DNA of 64,000 bases from Rotaria sordida (GCA_905250125.1 CAJNOL010000653.1:1-64000), one strand, 5' to 3'. Counted from the stretch's first letter, positions 36,419 to 49,747 are shown. Program-made: numbers and translations. The notes: generated by a model from the sequence alone, not told the origin.

Positions 36419-38972
36419 TTATGATGGATCCTGTGAACTATGATGAAATGATTTTGCTCGAACAAATCCTCGATTATTACCCAATTTATATCGAGCTGAT
36501 TTTGGTTGTGGAATTCTACTAGAATTAGACGATGATTGTGGTGCTGATTCCTTAATTAAAGGCAAAGAAACATTTTCTTTTAGAATTATATGTTTTCAAT
36601 CTTACTGGTGTATGACGATGATTATTGGATGTAGATAAATTAACATTAGAAATATTTGTTGAATGATGTAATGCTAAAAGTTTTTCTGATTGAGCTAATA
36701 ATGATTTTCGAAGACGTTTATTTTCTTCTACTTGTCGTGCTAATTCCATTGTTAATTCTTGACGTTCACGTTCAGCAATGATCTATAGAAAAAAATTATT
36801 AGAGAATAATGTTCTTAAAATTTATCAATCATACTCGTTCATTGCCTATGTTTGATTCAATTGCTGTTGCTGTTTTCATAGATCGAAGTAATAACGTACT
36901 TTCTGTTTTTAAACGATTTAATTCCGATCGAAGACGATCATTTTCAAGTAAAAGTTGCTTAATAATGAAAAGAATAAAATAATAATAATAATAATAATAA
37001 TAATGTGCATTTAAGATCGCCCATCCCTCCTCTCCAAAACTGATTTCGTACCAGCGTCTGAAATTATTAGGATATAGTAGGGCCATCGTGGAGGAGTAAT
37101 AGTAAAAAATTCTCGTTCTATATACAATGAAACCTCTCTCAATAAACACCCCTTGATTCTGAATGTGAACATCAATAGAAGGCGCTGTTTGAATAAATTA
37201 TATGATTGAAATTGTGAAAGTGATTATTAAGAAATGAATCTGTTCTATGATTTAATTCAATGAAAGCAAAAAAAGAGAAAGAATGAACAAACAGATATCG
37301 TTGTCTTTTTGAGCAGCTCCTCAACTACAGATGAGACAAGAACTAAAACTTGTTCATTGGGAGTGATATCTTTTACGATCGTGTAAGATTCGTGTCAAAT
37401 GTCATATTTTCACGACTCATGTGTTCTAAAAGTTGATGCGAAAATTATTGAGTAACGATTACTTCAATATTTGCTGTTACAATCTTGATAGTAAAATTTA
37501 TTCTTTCTTTCGTAAACAAGAAAGTTGTCGAACGCATAAAATGTGCAGAATAGACGAAGTATGAATGAATTAAAACAAGTAATGAAACTTCAAGAAGGAA
37601 GACATTAGAAGTCATGCAGTTCGTGCAAGATGCCTCGAGTGCGTAGACACTACTAGAGAATGATATCGTATTTTCACTAGCACATACATTACTAAACCCA
37701 AAACCAGAAGGAAAATTTTTTTCTCTCATCACTATTCTCAACATTTGTGTATCAGATATATTATCTCGGAATGCTCTTGATTTAGAATGAAAAAAATGAA
37801 TTTTATCAAAGATAAAGAATTTGATTTATCTCATTGTGAATTACGAGAAAATTTCAAGCGTTCATCGACGTTGTATCAAATATTCTTAAAAGAAAAAATG
37901 AATATAATGATGATTATGAAACTAATCTAAACAAAAACCCGAATCATGATTTTAGTCAAACTATCAATGACAGTGTTTAAACCTAATTAGGCAGGATCTG
38001 GATGTGATGTTTGAAATCCACCTGTTTAAAAAAATATTTTATAAAATTACAAAAAAAGCACTTGAAAGGAAGCACAAAGTAATAAAACTAAAATTTTGAT
38101 CTATCTATTTACTTAACATTCTCTTTTATGAACACCGTATTATATTGAATGATTTTTGTCGGTTCTGACCGTGTCTTCTTAAGCGAAGGAAAATAAATGA
38201 GAAGTTCAATGCCTTAAAAATGATATCCTCTCATGTATTTATCTTAATTTCGATAATTCTGAGAAAAATTGACTTTTTTTTTGAGGGTGAGACCTTAAAT
38301 AAATACCTCATTTGCTTTAATTACATCGTCTATACATGTATAATTTGGAATTTTTATATCAGAGTATGGTTGTACATCTTTATGACGTATTTGTTCAAGA
38401 TGTACTTTATAAGATCGAAGAAGATTTGCTTCATCTGATGTATTGGATGATGCTGAAGCTGTATCATTATGAAAAGTTTTACTACGTGCATAAGGCACTG
38501 GAGGTAAAGGACGTGAAGTTGATGGCAAATTATTTGTAGGCACTATTGGTATATCATCATTAGTTAATTTTCGAGGCGTTACTGGTACTGGAATACGAGA
38601 AGGACTTGTAACTCGAGCTGATGTTGGATGTGAAATTGGTGGTTTTTTTATTGTAAATGTTCGATTAAGTTCATTTTCATCCGATGATGGAACACCTGGA
38701 TGAATTTGACTTTTAAGAGTTGTCATCTCACGTTCAAGAGATTCAAGACGATCGTTATCTATACATGTGAAAGATAGATATGCATATATATATATATCTG
38801 TATACAAACAAAATATTCTAGATTATGACTAATAATACATACATCGTAGTTGTGTATTAGTATATTCACTTAATAATGATGATAGATCAGTACGAATAAT
38901 CGTAGGAGCAGTTTCTCTTTCACGAGCAACTATTTCAGGTATCGATTCTCGATTTAGTCGAACTTGTTGCAT
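36419..38972 (-). CDS. Uncharacterised coiled-coil protein
   Basis: Five exons: 38843-38972, 38307-38758, 36835-36957, 36606-36782 and 36419-36550. They total 1014 nt (337 aa) with all phases closing. A short coiled coil (DRLESLEREMTTLKSQI, about residues 46-62) is followed by a Pro/Ser-rich linker with SPSRIPVPVTPRKL and LPPVPYARSKTF. Two heptad-rich segments come next (LLLENDRLRSELNRLKTES; ERERQELTMELARQVEENKRLRKSLLAQ). A basic tail ends in GFVRAKSFHHSSQDPS. The SxIP motif (SRIPVP and again SRIPQP near the C-terminus) resembles the EB1-binding signature of microtubule plus-end proteins; that role is inference. No named family was recognised. The Met at 38972 is chosen as the first in an exon of consistent phase; an earlier exon cannot be excluded. 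The intron 36958-38306 (1.35 kb) holds an ATA microsatellite and a transposon-end-like sequence. Confidence 0.7.
36976..37004. repeat. (AAT)n microsatellite
   Basis: About nine consecutive AAT/ATA units inside the long intron of the coiled-coil gene. Confidence 0.9.
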
Positions 38973-39672
38973 ATTTTCAAGTGTCAATAAGGTCGAGAAG
39001 CCTATTTAAATATCCATCTATTATTCTTCATTTTCCATAAGCGGTACTATGACAACACCTCTATATAGAAAAACGAGGTCGCCATCGAACGTTTGTACTT
39101 TGTGTTTAACAATTTATCAAGATGCGAAGCACTTTATAGTGATCATTAATTTTTTTTCTTGAATTCCAACATCCATAGTCCATATTTTGTGGCACGATGA
39201 TCTTGAGAACCGTATATCATCTGATGCTCATGGAAATATTATAAATGGTCTAGGATTTTGTTTTCATTATATCGTGCAAGAAAAACTGAGAGTGAAAAAT
39301 ATCAAAGCGATTTTCCGATGTGAACAAATTCAGCAGTGTGTTTTTTTCTATAATAACCATAGAAAAATTAAATATAAATTTAACAACAACAACTTCTAAT
39401 GATCGAAGTAAATTTTAATTAATTCGATAGATACTGCGAATTTTTGTTATTTGTACAATGTCGAGAATCTAAAAATGAAATTCAAAATACTTCGAACTCT
39501 GAGCTGAGTTCAAATGCCATCTAGTCATAATTACTAATGAGTTTCAACTGGTTTTTTTATTCATCTATTATTATTAAGAAAACATAATAAGTTTCTCTTT
39601 TTGTCCTGAAAATTCATTAAAAGCATAAATATTGACAATAAAAAAAATCTAAATATTTCAATTTATATTTTG
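38973..39672. other. Spacer between two minus-strand genes
   Basis: About 700 bp holding the upstream region of the coiled-coil gene and the 3' flank of the claudin-like gene. ORFs here on the plus strand lack support. Nothing else seen. Confidence 0.5.
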
Positions 39673-40230
39673 TTAAAATTGTCCATAATAACGAATATGT
39701 AATCGTCCACTAGCAAAAGCAATAATACCCATAGAAAATGTAGTAAGTACATGACCAGTTTGAACAAGATTAACACTATAACTATTAAAAATGCTAACTT
39801 TCGAACCTTCTGCAAGTGCAGCAACCATAAAAAGTGTAGCAAGAAAGAGAAGTATTGGTGCAATTAACACTAATATACCTGTTAATTGAACGAAATTCAT
39901 AGCCAATATAACTAACGTACCACAACCAAGTAAACAAATAGCAACGACTAATAAAGCTGCTGCATGTTGTGTACCTAAACCAAGATCAGTTTGTCGTTGC
40001 ATGTCAATACATATTGATGTTCTATTGTTTTCATTGCCTTTACATTGTGTAAATAAATTATAATATTCTACATTACCATTTGAATCTTTATTATAGTACC
40101 AAGAACGTGTTGCTATGCCGACAATTAATAATGTTAAAGCAGCTATAGAAAAAAAAGTAGCAGTTATGATTAATATACGACTGAATGAATCTATTCGCGG
40201 CGAAGTTGATCGACTAGATACGATCGCCAT
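39673..40230 (-). CDS. Claudin/PMP22-like four-helix membrane protein
   Basis: A single-exon ORF of 185 aa. Four hydrophobic segments are visible: about residues 18-42 (ILIITATFFSIAALTLLIVG), 88-112 (AAALLVVAICLLGCGTLVIL), 115-142 (GILVLIAPILLFLATLFMVA) and 155-175. The first is followed by a TRSWYYN stretch in the large first extracellular loop, reminiscent of the W in the claudin/PMP22 signature. That loop also carries two Cys and an N-glycosylation site (NRTS). The C-tail is short and basic. Length and topology fit the PMP22/claudin/EMP superfamily. No specific subfamily can be named. It could act in cell junctions or membrane organisation. The start ATG at 40230 is the first in the frame. 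Confidence 0.75.
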   Translation of the reverse strand: MAIVSSRSTSPRIDSFSRILIITATFFSIAALTLLIVGIATRSWYYNKDSNGNVEYYNLFTQCKGNENNRTSICIDMQRQTDLGLGTQHAAALLVVAICLLGCGTLVILAMNFVQLTGILVLIAPILLFLATLFMVAALAEGSKVSIFNSYSVNLVQTGHVLTTFSMGIIAFASGRLHIRYYGQF

Positions 40231-42163
40231 ATGATAATCTGTATGAAAAAAAACAACAATAAAATAATTTTATAAAAATAGAAATATCAAGTTACATATT
40301 ATTCATTAGAATATATATACTCTGTAACTAATCATAAATCTTAAGAAGGAATTTTAATTTAACATCTTTTTTTTTTTTGACTTATAAAACCTATCAAAAA
40401 CATTTTTTAACGTATAAAATATGTCTGTCTATCACATACTTTTTCTTTTCACAAAGAATATACAATGAATTAAAAAGTACATTTACCTTTACTAGTAATA
40501 TAATAGTTTGCGTATAAAATCGATTGCAATTATAGTAAGTAAAAGAAAATGTTCTATTCGGATGTTTTATTCGATCTTGAATCATATATACATATATAGG
40601 ACATTAACATTTTTTGACTAATCGATAGTATTATGGTCCAACAGAGAGGAAAAGAAAGAGAGAAAAAAAGCAGAAACGTATTTGACAAACGTATTCATTG
40701 AGTTCAGCGAGCATGAGTGGAAAGAAAATCTAAAGCGAAATCAACCAAAAAAAAAGTCAGAATGTAGCCAAAGGCGATAAGGTGTATTCCTCCTCATCCC
40801 ATTAGCTTAAAAAATGTTCATTTGATCGTAGACATAATCGATTTCTCTATCGAAAACCACATAGATTATAGAAAGGGGCAAAAAATCTCTGTAATCCTTT
40901 CATTCTTTTTCCTTCGCCACATTCTTGACATAAATGCGTATAAAAGGAAAATAAGAATTTTCACAATCTCTTGGCGTCACGTTTTTTGCTTTTTTTTTCC
41001 TTGTTAGTTTTCTTTCCTTTTTACTAGCGGTTCGGATCAATGATAACAAGAATACTTATATTCATTATGTATGTCATGATGAAAGTTTGAAAATATATAT
41101 CTTTTAATGATGTTGTCATGCATTATTATTGCTTAGATCGAATAAGAACATCAGAATGTTACATTATCATTATTTTATTACGCATTGGTGTTTTTTTTCT
41201 TTACTGCAGGTCATAAAACATACCTATCATCATTTACGATAAAGTAAAAAATAATAAAGCCGGCAAGAGATGAAAAAACTGCGAGAATAATGATGAAATA
41301 TAATGGTGTAAATAGGAGGAAGTGCATAAAATTAACACACATGTTCAGCAACCAATGAGACAGTTATAATAAACTCATAAAATTAATATGTAATAAAATA
41401 ATAATTCTATCGCATGTCTACAGATTGATAAATACAAGCAGAATGTACATAGTCTCGTCTATAATATATAATGAAAATCTAATGATCTGATACATCTATT
41501 TCTAAATAATGATATTGTTTATATTCTTATAGAATATCTAAATTTGTTCTATTGTTCTGATTTATAGCATGATAACAAGTGTAGAAAAATTATATGTTTG
41601 TAAAGTTTTTCATTATATTAGAATATGTAATTACTCTTGGTTTTTTTTAATTAATTTGGTCTGGAGTTGATGACAAGTTTATATTATTAGCATAAAAACA
41701 TGGGGGATATCCTAACTTTGTCGATAAGACTTTCGTCAGTTGCCACAGAATAAAATCCATATAGGACACATGTATCACTTGAAGCTAGAGTTCAGTGGTT
41801 TCAAAAAACTAGAACCGAACCGGAACTGTGAAATCATCAGATAGACACAAAAATCCTTAAATCTATGTCGAGAAATCTCTGTTCTTGAGATTATATAGAC
41901 TTCAGTATAGATGCATAATATTGTTTTGTTTAAATATTGAAATATGTGATGTCTTTAATCTTAGCAATTCAATAGAAAAAATTTTTCAAAATATATTCAA
42001 AATTTTCATATCGACACGATAATTTAATGATTTCGGTTCTGCGTGATATTTTGCGAACCAAATCAGAAGTGCTTTTTTTTCTCATTTTTAGTAATCGGAG
42101 TCCAGGTTCTGCTTCCAGGTAATTTCTGGAATCATCGAACTCTACTTGAAGGTACTGTTGTTA

Positions 42164-42165
<2 letters not shown>

Positions 42166-42197
<32 letters not shown>
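42166..42197. repeat. (AT)n microsatellite
   Basis: Sixteen uninterrupted AT units. Confidence 0.95.
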
Positions 42198-42200
<3 letters not shown>

Positions 42201-42700
42201 TGTTCATACAGAGAATCCGTTTGAATATGACCGAGTCATGTTTTTAATAAGAACAAGTAAGATTAGTAAGAAATAAAAAAAGATACATAATGCATAATTT
42301 AATCTTGATGTGGAAAGATTATTTCTCCTTTTTTGCTCTAACAAACAGATTCCTCAACAAAATGAACAAGAAATTTAATTGCATCAGTCAAAAATCTTTT
42401 ATGGCTGCGATATAGACGAACATTACCTATCAATGTAATAGATAGAAGCTATTTCAAACCACATCTAATTTACATTCAAATTGGTCAATGTGAACGAATG
42501 GAATATATATAGGCAAAATTCATATTGACAAAATTTCGATTACCTGAAAAAAGCTTGTTTTAGGTTTCGTTATTTCTTGCTTAGTTATTCGTCTATCATG
42601 AGACATTAACCAACAATGATATGTTATCGACTTTTGATGCGTTCTTTACCTTAGTTAAGAAGTATTTTCATATCAGTGACAACCCGAAGCACGCCACGTC

Positions 42701-42720
42701 GGGGGGGGGGGGGGGGGGGG
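42701..42720. repeat. Poly-G run (G20)
   Basis: Twenty consecutive G on the plus strand in otherwise A+T-rich DNA, preceded by ACGCCACGTC. Could be a G-quadruplex, an element end or a sequencing artefact. Confidence 0.95.
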
Positions 42721-45312
42721 AATATCTCGTTTTTTCTGAAAAGGAAGAATGTTTTTCTTCTAACAGAATGCAAAAAAAAAATATTGTCGCTTCTACTGGA
42801 GAAAAAAAAATTTTTCACGTTTGGAAGACGAGTATTACATTTCCATTCAGGCTACCGCTGTTCAAGATTTATAGTTTATTCAGTATTATTTGCATTGAAT
42901 TCATAACATAATTTTGTCTAAATTGAATGAAAAATTCAATTATAGATGAATAAGAAATGCAACTATTTTCAATGTCAAAATGAAAAACAATCTTTGTACA
43001 CATCAAAAGGTAGTTTTCTTTTTTTTTTAAATATTCGAGGAATTCTTTTACTTTATTCTAAATGTCTAAATTTTGATAAAAATTATTTATTCAATAAATA
43101 AATACGATTAACCTGATTTTATTTAAATTTGTCATTGAAAACCGTCTTACTTCGATCTCTTGTTTGAATATGTCATAGTATGTAGCAATAAACTTCATCA
43201 AATTTCCAACTTTTCATTTTTCTTTTATTCATAATCAATTTTCATTATGAGGTTAAGATATATTTCTTCAAATCACTATTACATATTTCTATTCTTTACA
43301 TGTCAATATTACTAAGAAAAACAAAATTCGATCAAATAAGAATAAAATTTGTCATCATAATCATTTTATTCAGTAATATTAATCGATTAAATTCAATTCT
43401 TTTAGATAGTACATATCAGAAGTCTCAATAGGCTGGACTGGGCCGAATAAAGCTGGACGATAGGTGACTTATCTAATTGTATTCGATAAATTTTAAACAT
43501 ATGAATGAACAAGCCATATTTCGAGTACGAGTAATTGATATATAAACAAATGTTCAATAAAATATTCGATAACTTGCAAAATTTTCAATTCTTTTAGATT
43601 CATCAGTAATAAGGATATGTTTGCTTTTTCATTTTTAATAACAACATATGTTGATGGTTGTTGTTTCAAAAGAAATTTGATCCATTCGGATGTAAACTGT
43701 TTTGTATGTAATAATTAACCAGTACCGATAGTTGAAGGAAAAAGTATTAACAAACATCGATCATTGAGAAAATTTAGTAGGAATGGAATTTGAATTAGAA
43801 AAAAACCAATTGTTGATGAACGAGAAGATACATTGTATTGAATATAAATAAAATTTTTATTAAGGTGACGACAATTTATCTTTTTCTTTGTTTTGTTTTA
43901 AATATTTGTTGTTCATCGCAAAAATGTTTTAGTCAATCGAAGAATTACATGCGATTTTCGAAAAAAAACTTCAGTGAAAATACACAACACCATTTGAAAA
44001 TTTGTTATTCTATTCAAGATTCGGCTCATAGGTGTCCATCGCACTATTGAATTAGCCAAGTTTAGGCCATAACTTTCTATTCAATAAAACTTTGGCTCAT
44101 GGGCTGGATCAGGTCGTGCTCGACTCATTCCATTTAGACCTTTGATACACATATTAATAACTCTTTTCTAAACTCACACATTTTATATTATTTAAAACTT
44201 TCTTATAAAAGAAGAAATATGTCATAATCGTTGATGTGCATTACTGATATGGATAGAAAGTATAAGTAATAGACATATATAAGATCAGTCTTGGAATTCG
44301 AGACTATATGACCAGCGTTAATTCTGTGGCTTTTCAAGTTATACTTTTCGTACATCATAAATTATATTTACTCTTTTCATGCTAATATCTTGTAATACAA
44401 AAAAAAACCATCATAATGAATAAGATGATATAAATATAAATACGTTTCGTAAATATTAAATCTTAATGAGTAAATCAATCACAATTATATACACGCCCAT
44501 ATAAAGAAAAATAAATAATTTCATCATGATGAACACTAAAATATGTCTTCGTCATCGTCTCATTGCATTTATCTACTGAACATTACGTCATCATCTTTAA
44601 ACGATCGGCTTTTTTTCATGTATCAATATGATTGTGATAAATCCTTTGATAATACATGTTTATTTGGAATATATGATCGAGAAGCTATCTCTTCTGATTT
44701 GATTAATAAAATCATGTTTAAGTTTTATTTTAAAAAATATGATTTTATCTAGTTTTTTAGTAACTGTTGCGCCTGAGTAGATATGTGTGGGATTGGAACA
44801 TTTGGTCTCGTACATGTCTACTAGGTGATGATATCATAATCAAAGATGTCTTGTTTCGATATATAAAAACTTACATTTTAGATAGATATCGTTTGAAAGT
44901 AATTAGTAAAAAAGGTTCACTAAATTAATTCCTTTATGGAATAACAAATAAAAGTATAAATTAATGACGAAAATATCTCTAAATTGAATAAAAGAAAAAA
45001 CATTAGAATATTAATGCTTAATTCTATATGCATTAATAAGATTAAAATAAAATATGTCATTTTCTTTTTCATCAGTTCTAAAAATTAAACTAAAACTTTT
45101 TCAATATATCATTTCATATGATGATCATTTCAGAGACGTTTTTGATTGACTCGAACAAGAACAAAAACAAAAAGAACTTTAATTAAACATAACAATAAAC
45201 AAGAAATAAATAGCATAATTTATTTCTTAATCTATGTTATTTGTATATCTCCAATTAATTAATTCTGTTGAAGAAAATTATTGATATATAAAGTATTTTT
45301 GTTGTGTTAAGG

Positions 45313-48300
45313 CTAGAATATTAGATATTCATTACTTGATAATATTGCACCACCACCACCGATACCACCAGAAACATAAACTACATCCTGAAATGAAGTA
45401 GCTTGGTGTAGATAACGTGCAGCATTTAATAGAGGTCCATAGGTAAACATTCGTGTGAATGGATTGTACATCTCGACTGAATTTGTTGGAGTTATCGGTT
45501 GATAATTGAACATTCCTGCAGCTCCACCAATTATGATTACTGATCCATTTGAGAGTAGAAGAGCTTTATGAAACGAACGTGGCATTCTCATATAAGCAGT
45601 AGGAACAAAAGTTTTATTAGCTGGAAAGTATAAATAAGAATTAAAAAATGCGTATGTGCCATTATCACCTCCGGTAATTAATACTGCGTTTATTTGTGGA
45701 ATATATGTGGCCTGATGATGAGCACGTGCAGGTATCTCGTCCTTAGTTTCTAACTCTGTGATACTCAGATTTCCAGCTGGCGTTAAATTCAGCCCATCAT
45801 ATATAAAACCGACTCCAGAATATGAACTACCATTAAAACCACCGAAAATCAAAAGATTTCCTGTACTACCAAGAGATGTTACTGAATGTCCTTCAAGATT
45901 TAGTAGTCGCAAATGAGATGCTGCCAGTTGTTGAAATGTAAGTGAATTACGATTGTATATTTCAAATGGTAGGATACTATTAGATGTCAGACCAGCGACG
46001 ATGAGAATATTCGAATTATTAAAAATATTTATTTCATGAAAATAGCGTGGTTGACTCATTGAACTATGAAGTTGTGCACCACTAATCGAAATAATTTCAG
46101 ATTGTGAAATAGATACATTATTTTGTTGAACACCTCCAATAACAAGAACTGTATCAGAATTATTATAATACATTGCTGCATGTCGTGATCGTGGAAAATT
46201 CATACTTGATACATTGTAACAACCAGTGAATGGATCATAAATATCAATCGATGATAATGTGGTCAAACCGTCAGCTGTTCCACCAACTATCATCAAATAG
46301 CCACTTTGTTGAAGATATGTCACTGTAAAGTATACACGTGGAGTACTCATAGGACCAGCTAGTAACCAAATATTTTGTGGAGTTCTTGGCAAAAGGTTAC
46401 AAACTAAATTAGAAGTAGGGTTTTTTTGTTTTATTGACAAATCGTATTGTCTTATTCGATGAATAGGATGATGAATGAGCATAGAAAGTTTTTCAATTTA
46501 ATTGTTCATGAATATCAATATAAACGAAGACATGGATGAATAATTTGTGTTTTAATTTAAATACAATAAAATACTTCGAATGAAAGAATCGATTATCATG
46601 TAATTCCTTTTTTTTTGTAGTTTCTGACTATTATCCATTTCAAAATATCATGTACTTCATTGTTTTATCGAATAACTTTAGATAGAAACATCACAAAAAC
46701 TTGTAGTATTCGCCATTCAAGAGAAAAGACTCGGTACTATTGAAAATTATCGAACTTTGATTGATCAGCAGTGGACCAATCAGATGAATTCTCGTTGGGG
46801 ATTTTCAGAAATGATATTCTGAAGCCATTTTCATTTTGAGTAGAATTAATCGATAGGAAATATTCTTCTGTATTGATCCACACAAGACCGACCTTCTGTT
46901 CAAGAGTTATAAGCCTTTTCCTGTCACCTTCCGATTTCAGCCAATCGATCTGTGATTACTGGAAAGAGCAGTTAGGCCAGGATAATTCATCATGCGGAGT
47001 CGGATGGTGATATTCGTTTTTAGATTCGAACTAATCTTATACTGTTATTGCAATTTTTTCGAAATATCGACTCTTTCGTTTCATGCCAACTGATTGTAGA
47101 ATTTTAAAACTATTGAGATAACAGTGCCAGATCATTTCGAATCTAAAACCAAATATCACCATTCGACTCAACATGGGGAATTACTCCTGTCGAGCTGCTT
47201 TTTCGAGTGAACACAGGTCAATTGACTCAAATCGGAGAACTCAAGAAAAACCTTATAGCCCTCGAATGGAACAAGTTAGGAACGTCGACCTTGCGTAAAT
47301 TCGAACGAAAAATGGCATCAGAATATCGTTTTTGACGATCTCCATGAAGAATTCATCTGATCGGTTAGTTACTAATCAATCAAAGTTTGATATACTTCGA
47401 TAGTTTCAAGTTTTCTCTCTTGATTGATGAAAACTCAAGAGGAAAAGTGCAGTTCAGAACCTCAGCACCTTTTGGTACTGAAAGTCAGTAGTGGTAGGAG
47501 TGTACAGCTCACATTCGAAACAGCTGTTTCTCAGCTATAGTAAGGACAAAACATTCCGATGTTTGGGTCAAATGAAAGAAGGTCTCGGACAATCCCAGGA
47601 TTGGTCCGAACAAGCCTATGCTTTGCTCTTACAATAGCTGAGAAACAGCTTCACGCAATTTGATTAGTTGATACGAAAATGCTATCAACCGATCAGATTT
47701 CAGCAGGGATTTTTACTCTCTAGTAAGGTCAAAAGATAGGCTTGTTCAGGCCAATCCTGGAGTCATTCGGATTCCTCTTTTATTTGACCCGAACATCGAT
47801 GTTGTGTTCCTACAATAGTTAAGAAACAGTTGTCTTGAATGTGAGCTGTACATCCCTACCACTACTAACTTTCAGTACCAAAAGATGCTCAGATGCTAGG
47901 AGTTCTGCACTTACACTTTTCTCCTTATGAGAACAACAGCACCATTGCAGCTTCATCTCAACATTTTTCTGACACCTCGGTGCCAGCTCACCACCTTTTC
48001 AGTACCTTTGAAAATAATTTGGTATATGGTGTCTGGACTTTCCTCCTTGTGAAAACTGCAGGTCTCTATGATGTTCTATTAAAAGTTATTCAAAAGAAGC
48101 AGTGAAACACATTATATTTTGAAGTGGATAGTAGGATATCAAATGTGAATAAGAACTTTCTTTCGTTTTTTTTTCTCGATCATGCAATTAATTGGATTCA
48201 AACTTTCTATAGGCACTTTGACTGAATTTGAAGACTTAATTTGATAACTTTTATAAATTTTTCACAATTAAAAAAAAGGAAACACATTTGTGATCACACT

Positions 48301-49747
48301 TGCAGTATTTTGATTCTCTTCAGTCTGAAGAAAAATATTTTCCAAAAATTATACCGTCAAAGATTGAAGTTTTCTCTAAACTTCGAATAGAAATGTGCAG
48401 AGTAAGCCTTTTTTGTAGCCTGACTGAGAAACATTTCGTAAGTCTTACACGACCCTACAGAGTAAGGTAATCCTACAATATCTCTAAATTGTGAAAGAGA
48501 AGGTTTCTCTACATCTTCCTATAGAAAATGATTATAATTTTCTTAAAACAAGCAACTATGATTTATTTTACATAGTTTATTGATTATCTTCTCAGTTTGT
48601 TTTTCATACTTCTAACATGTTTTTGAATTTTGGACTTACATAATATATTCTAAAAATTCATTTCAAAATACTAAAATTCATTGAACTTGAAACTTTACCT
48701 GGTCTGATACTAGATAAAATAATAGATAGTGAAAGTGATGCTAATATTCGAGGAGTGTTTGCTAAATATCCGACATATGATAATGTTCGATTGCCAATAT
48801 CTCTCTGATCGAATACTAAGCTAACAGTAGTATTGGGTGTGGTTGAGATAACTTCATTATCTAATAACCACATGCAAGTTAATCGAAATGGACAATATGC
48901 AGATACACTATACACTTGTACGTTTGAATCAATAGAGAATGAAGTTGGACCAGTGATTATATATGTTGTATTATCTAAAATGATAATGTGAATTTTTGAT
49001 TTTATATTTTGTTTTTATCATTTCTCACCTGGTGGCATTTGTGACGGTAACCGTTGTGAAAAATGAAAGAAAAGACTATGTGGATCAAAATTAGAATTTG
49101 ATTGTAATCTTAAAAGACATCTAACATAAGCAAATGAAAAACCTGTATGTAATATGTCTAAGACATGTCCAAGATCTTGACGATTTGATATATATGTGAT
49201 TGGATTACCAAATCCATCACGTATAATGTCACCATTGTCATTATGAAAGCTCATCTGTATATTAATTATTTGATTTATATTACCTAATTGTCCAATTAAT
49301 ATTTGTCTGTCAAAGAAATTAGTAATACGAGGATTAAATTGTACTTCATATATATCATTTTCTGTTCTGCTATCTGTTATAATATCTGATAGACTTTCAA
49401 ATGATACAGTATTACCAGGATAAAAATTATTTAATCTACTTGTGAACTCTTCTAAATAGATGAGGACAACAAAAACCAACAGTAGAAAATTTATTTTTAA
49501 TGTGTAAGTTAATTTTTTAACCTGATAACCAATCATCGTTACTGGTAGAAAATGAAGATAAACCTAACAGATTATCATCCATGTTTTGACCATGTACAAT
49601 AATAAACTATAAAATAAAATATTAAAAAAAATAAAATTTCAAAAATGAAATATTTACTCGATAAATTGATATGAAAATAATCGATGTAAAAAGCGTCATA
49701 ACAACGCTGTTTATTAAAGACAACATATCAATGACGGATAATCTCAT
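45313..49747 (-). CDS. Secreted or membrane-anchored kelch-repeat protein
   Basis: Five exons: 49658-49747, 49522-49606, 49029-49451, 48699-48974 and 45313-46403. They total 1965 nt and 654 aa, with every junction in phase, so the kelch exon and the upstream exons are one gene. The N-terminus (VVMTLFTSIIFISIY) is a signal peptide or anchor. Exons 2-4 encode about 270 residues with no family I know; exon 4 (YIITGPTSFSIDS... FRLTCMWLLD) has a faint Ig/fibronectin-like look. The last exon is about 360 aa of kelch blades, each with a double-Gly strand: MIVGG, LVIGG, LIVAG, LIFGG, LITGG, IIIGG, YVSGG, with PRSRH, ARAHH and PRSFH before them. This is a six- or seven-blade propeller like those in galactose-oxidase-type proteins. 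Many NxS/T sites support extracellular exposure. The 2.3-kb intron 46404-48698 is filled by two hairpins. Confidence 0.78.
46742..47408. repeat. Long palindromic element 1 in kelch-gene intron
   Basis: The left arm (about 46742-47055) and right arm (about 47100-47408) are reverse complements with scattered differences. Matched blocks are AACTTTGATTGAT, ATCAGATGAATTCT, GATATTCTGA.GCCATTTT, TGGTGATATT.G.TTTTAGAT and ACTGTTAT. The loop is roughly 45 bp. It has no coding capacity and no obvious target duplication. Confidence 0.78.
47441..47927. repeat. Long palindromic element 2 in kelch-gene intron
   Basis: The left arm (about 47441-47644) and right arm (about 47721-47927) are inverted copies. 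Blocks include CTTTTGGTACTGAAAGT, AGTAGTGGTAG, TGTACAGCTCACATTC, CAGGATTGG and AACAAGCCTAT, mirrored on the other side. The loop is about 75 bp. It lies 32 bp beyond element 1 and is unrelated to it in sequence, so two insertions or one composite element occurred. Confidence 0.8.

Larger units (their letters stand above)
40231..45312. other. 5-kb gene-free region
   Basis: No exon chain with family resemblance was found. The interval contains a (TA)n tract at 42166-42197, a run of exactly 20 G at 42701-42720, and a GAACCGAACCGGA patch at 41811 with an inverted CGGTTCT near 42032. GGCTGG/GGGCC-rich patches near 43430-43465 and 44095-44135 look like worn transposon ends. Confidence 0.5.

Noticed and set aside
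41808-42050. GAACCGAACCGGA patch with inverted CGGTTCT as a small transposon
   Set aside because: Only 9-10 bp are inverted and no duplication is visible; too little to define an element.
42621-42911. ORFs crossing the poly-G run
   Set aside because: They encode a Gly run from the homopolymer and have no other protein character.
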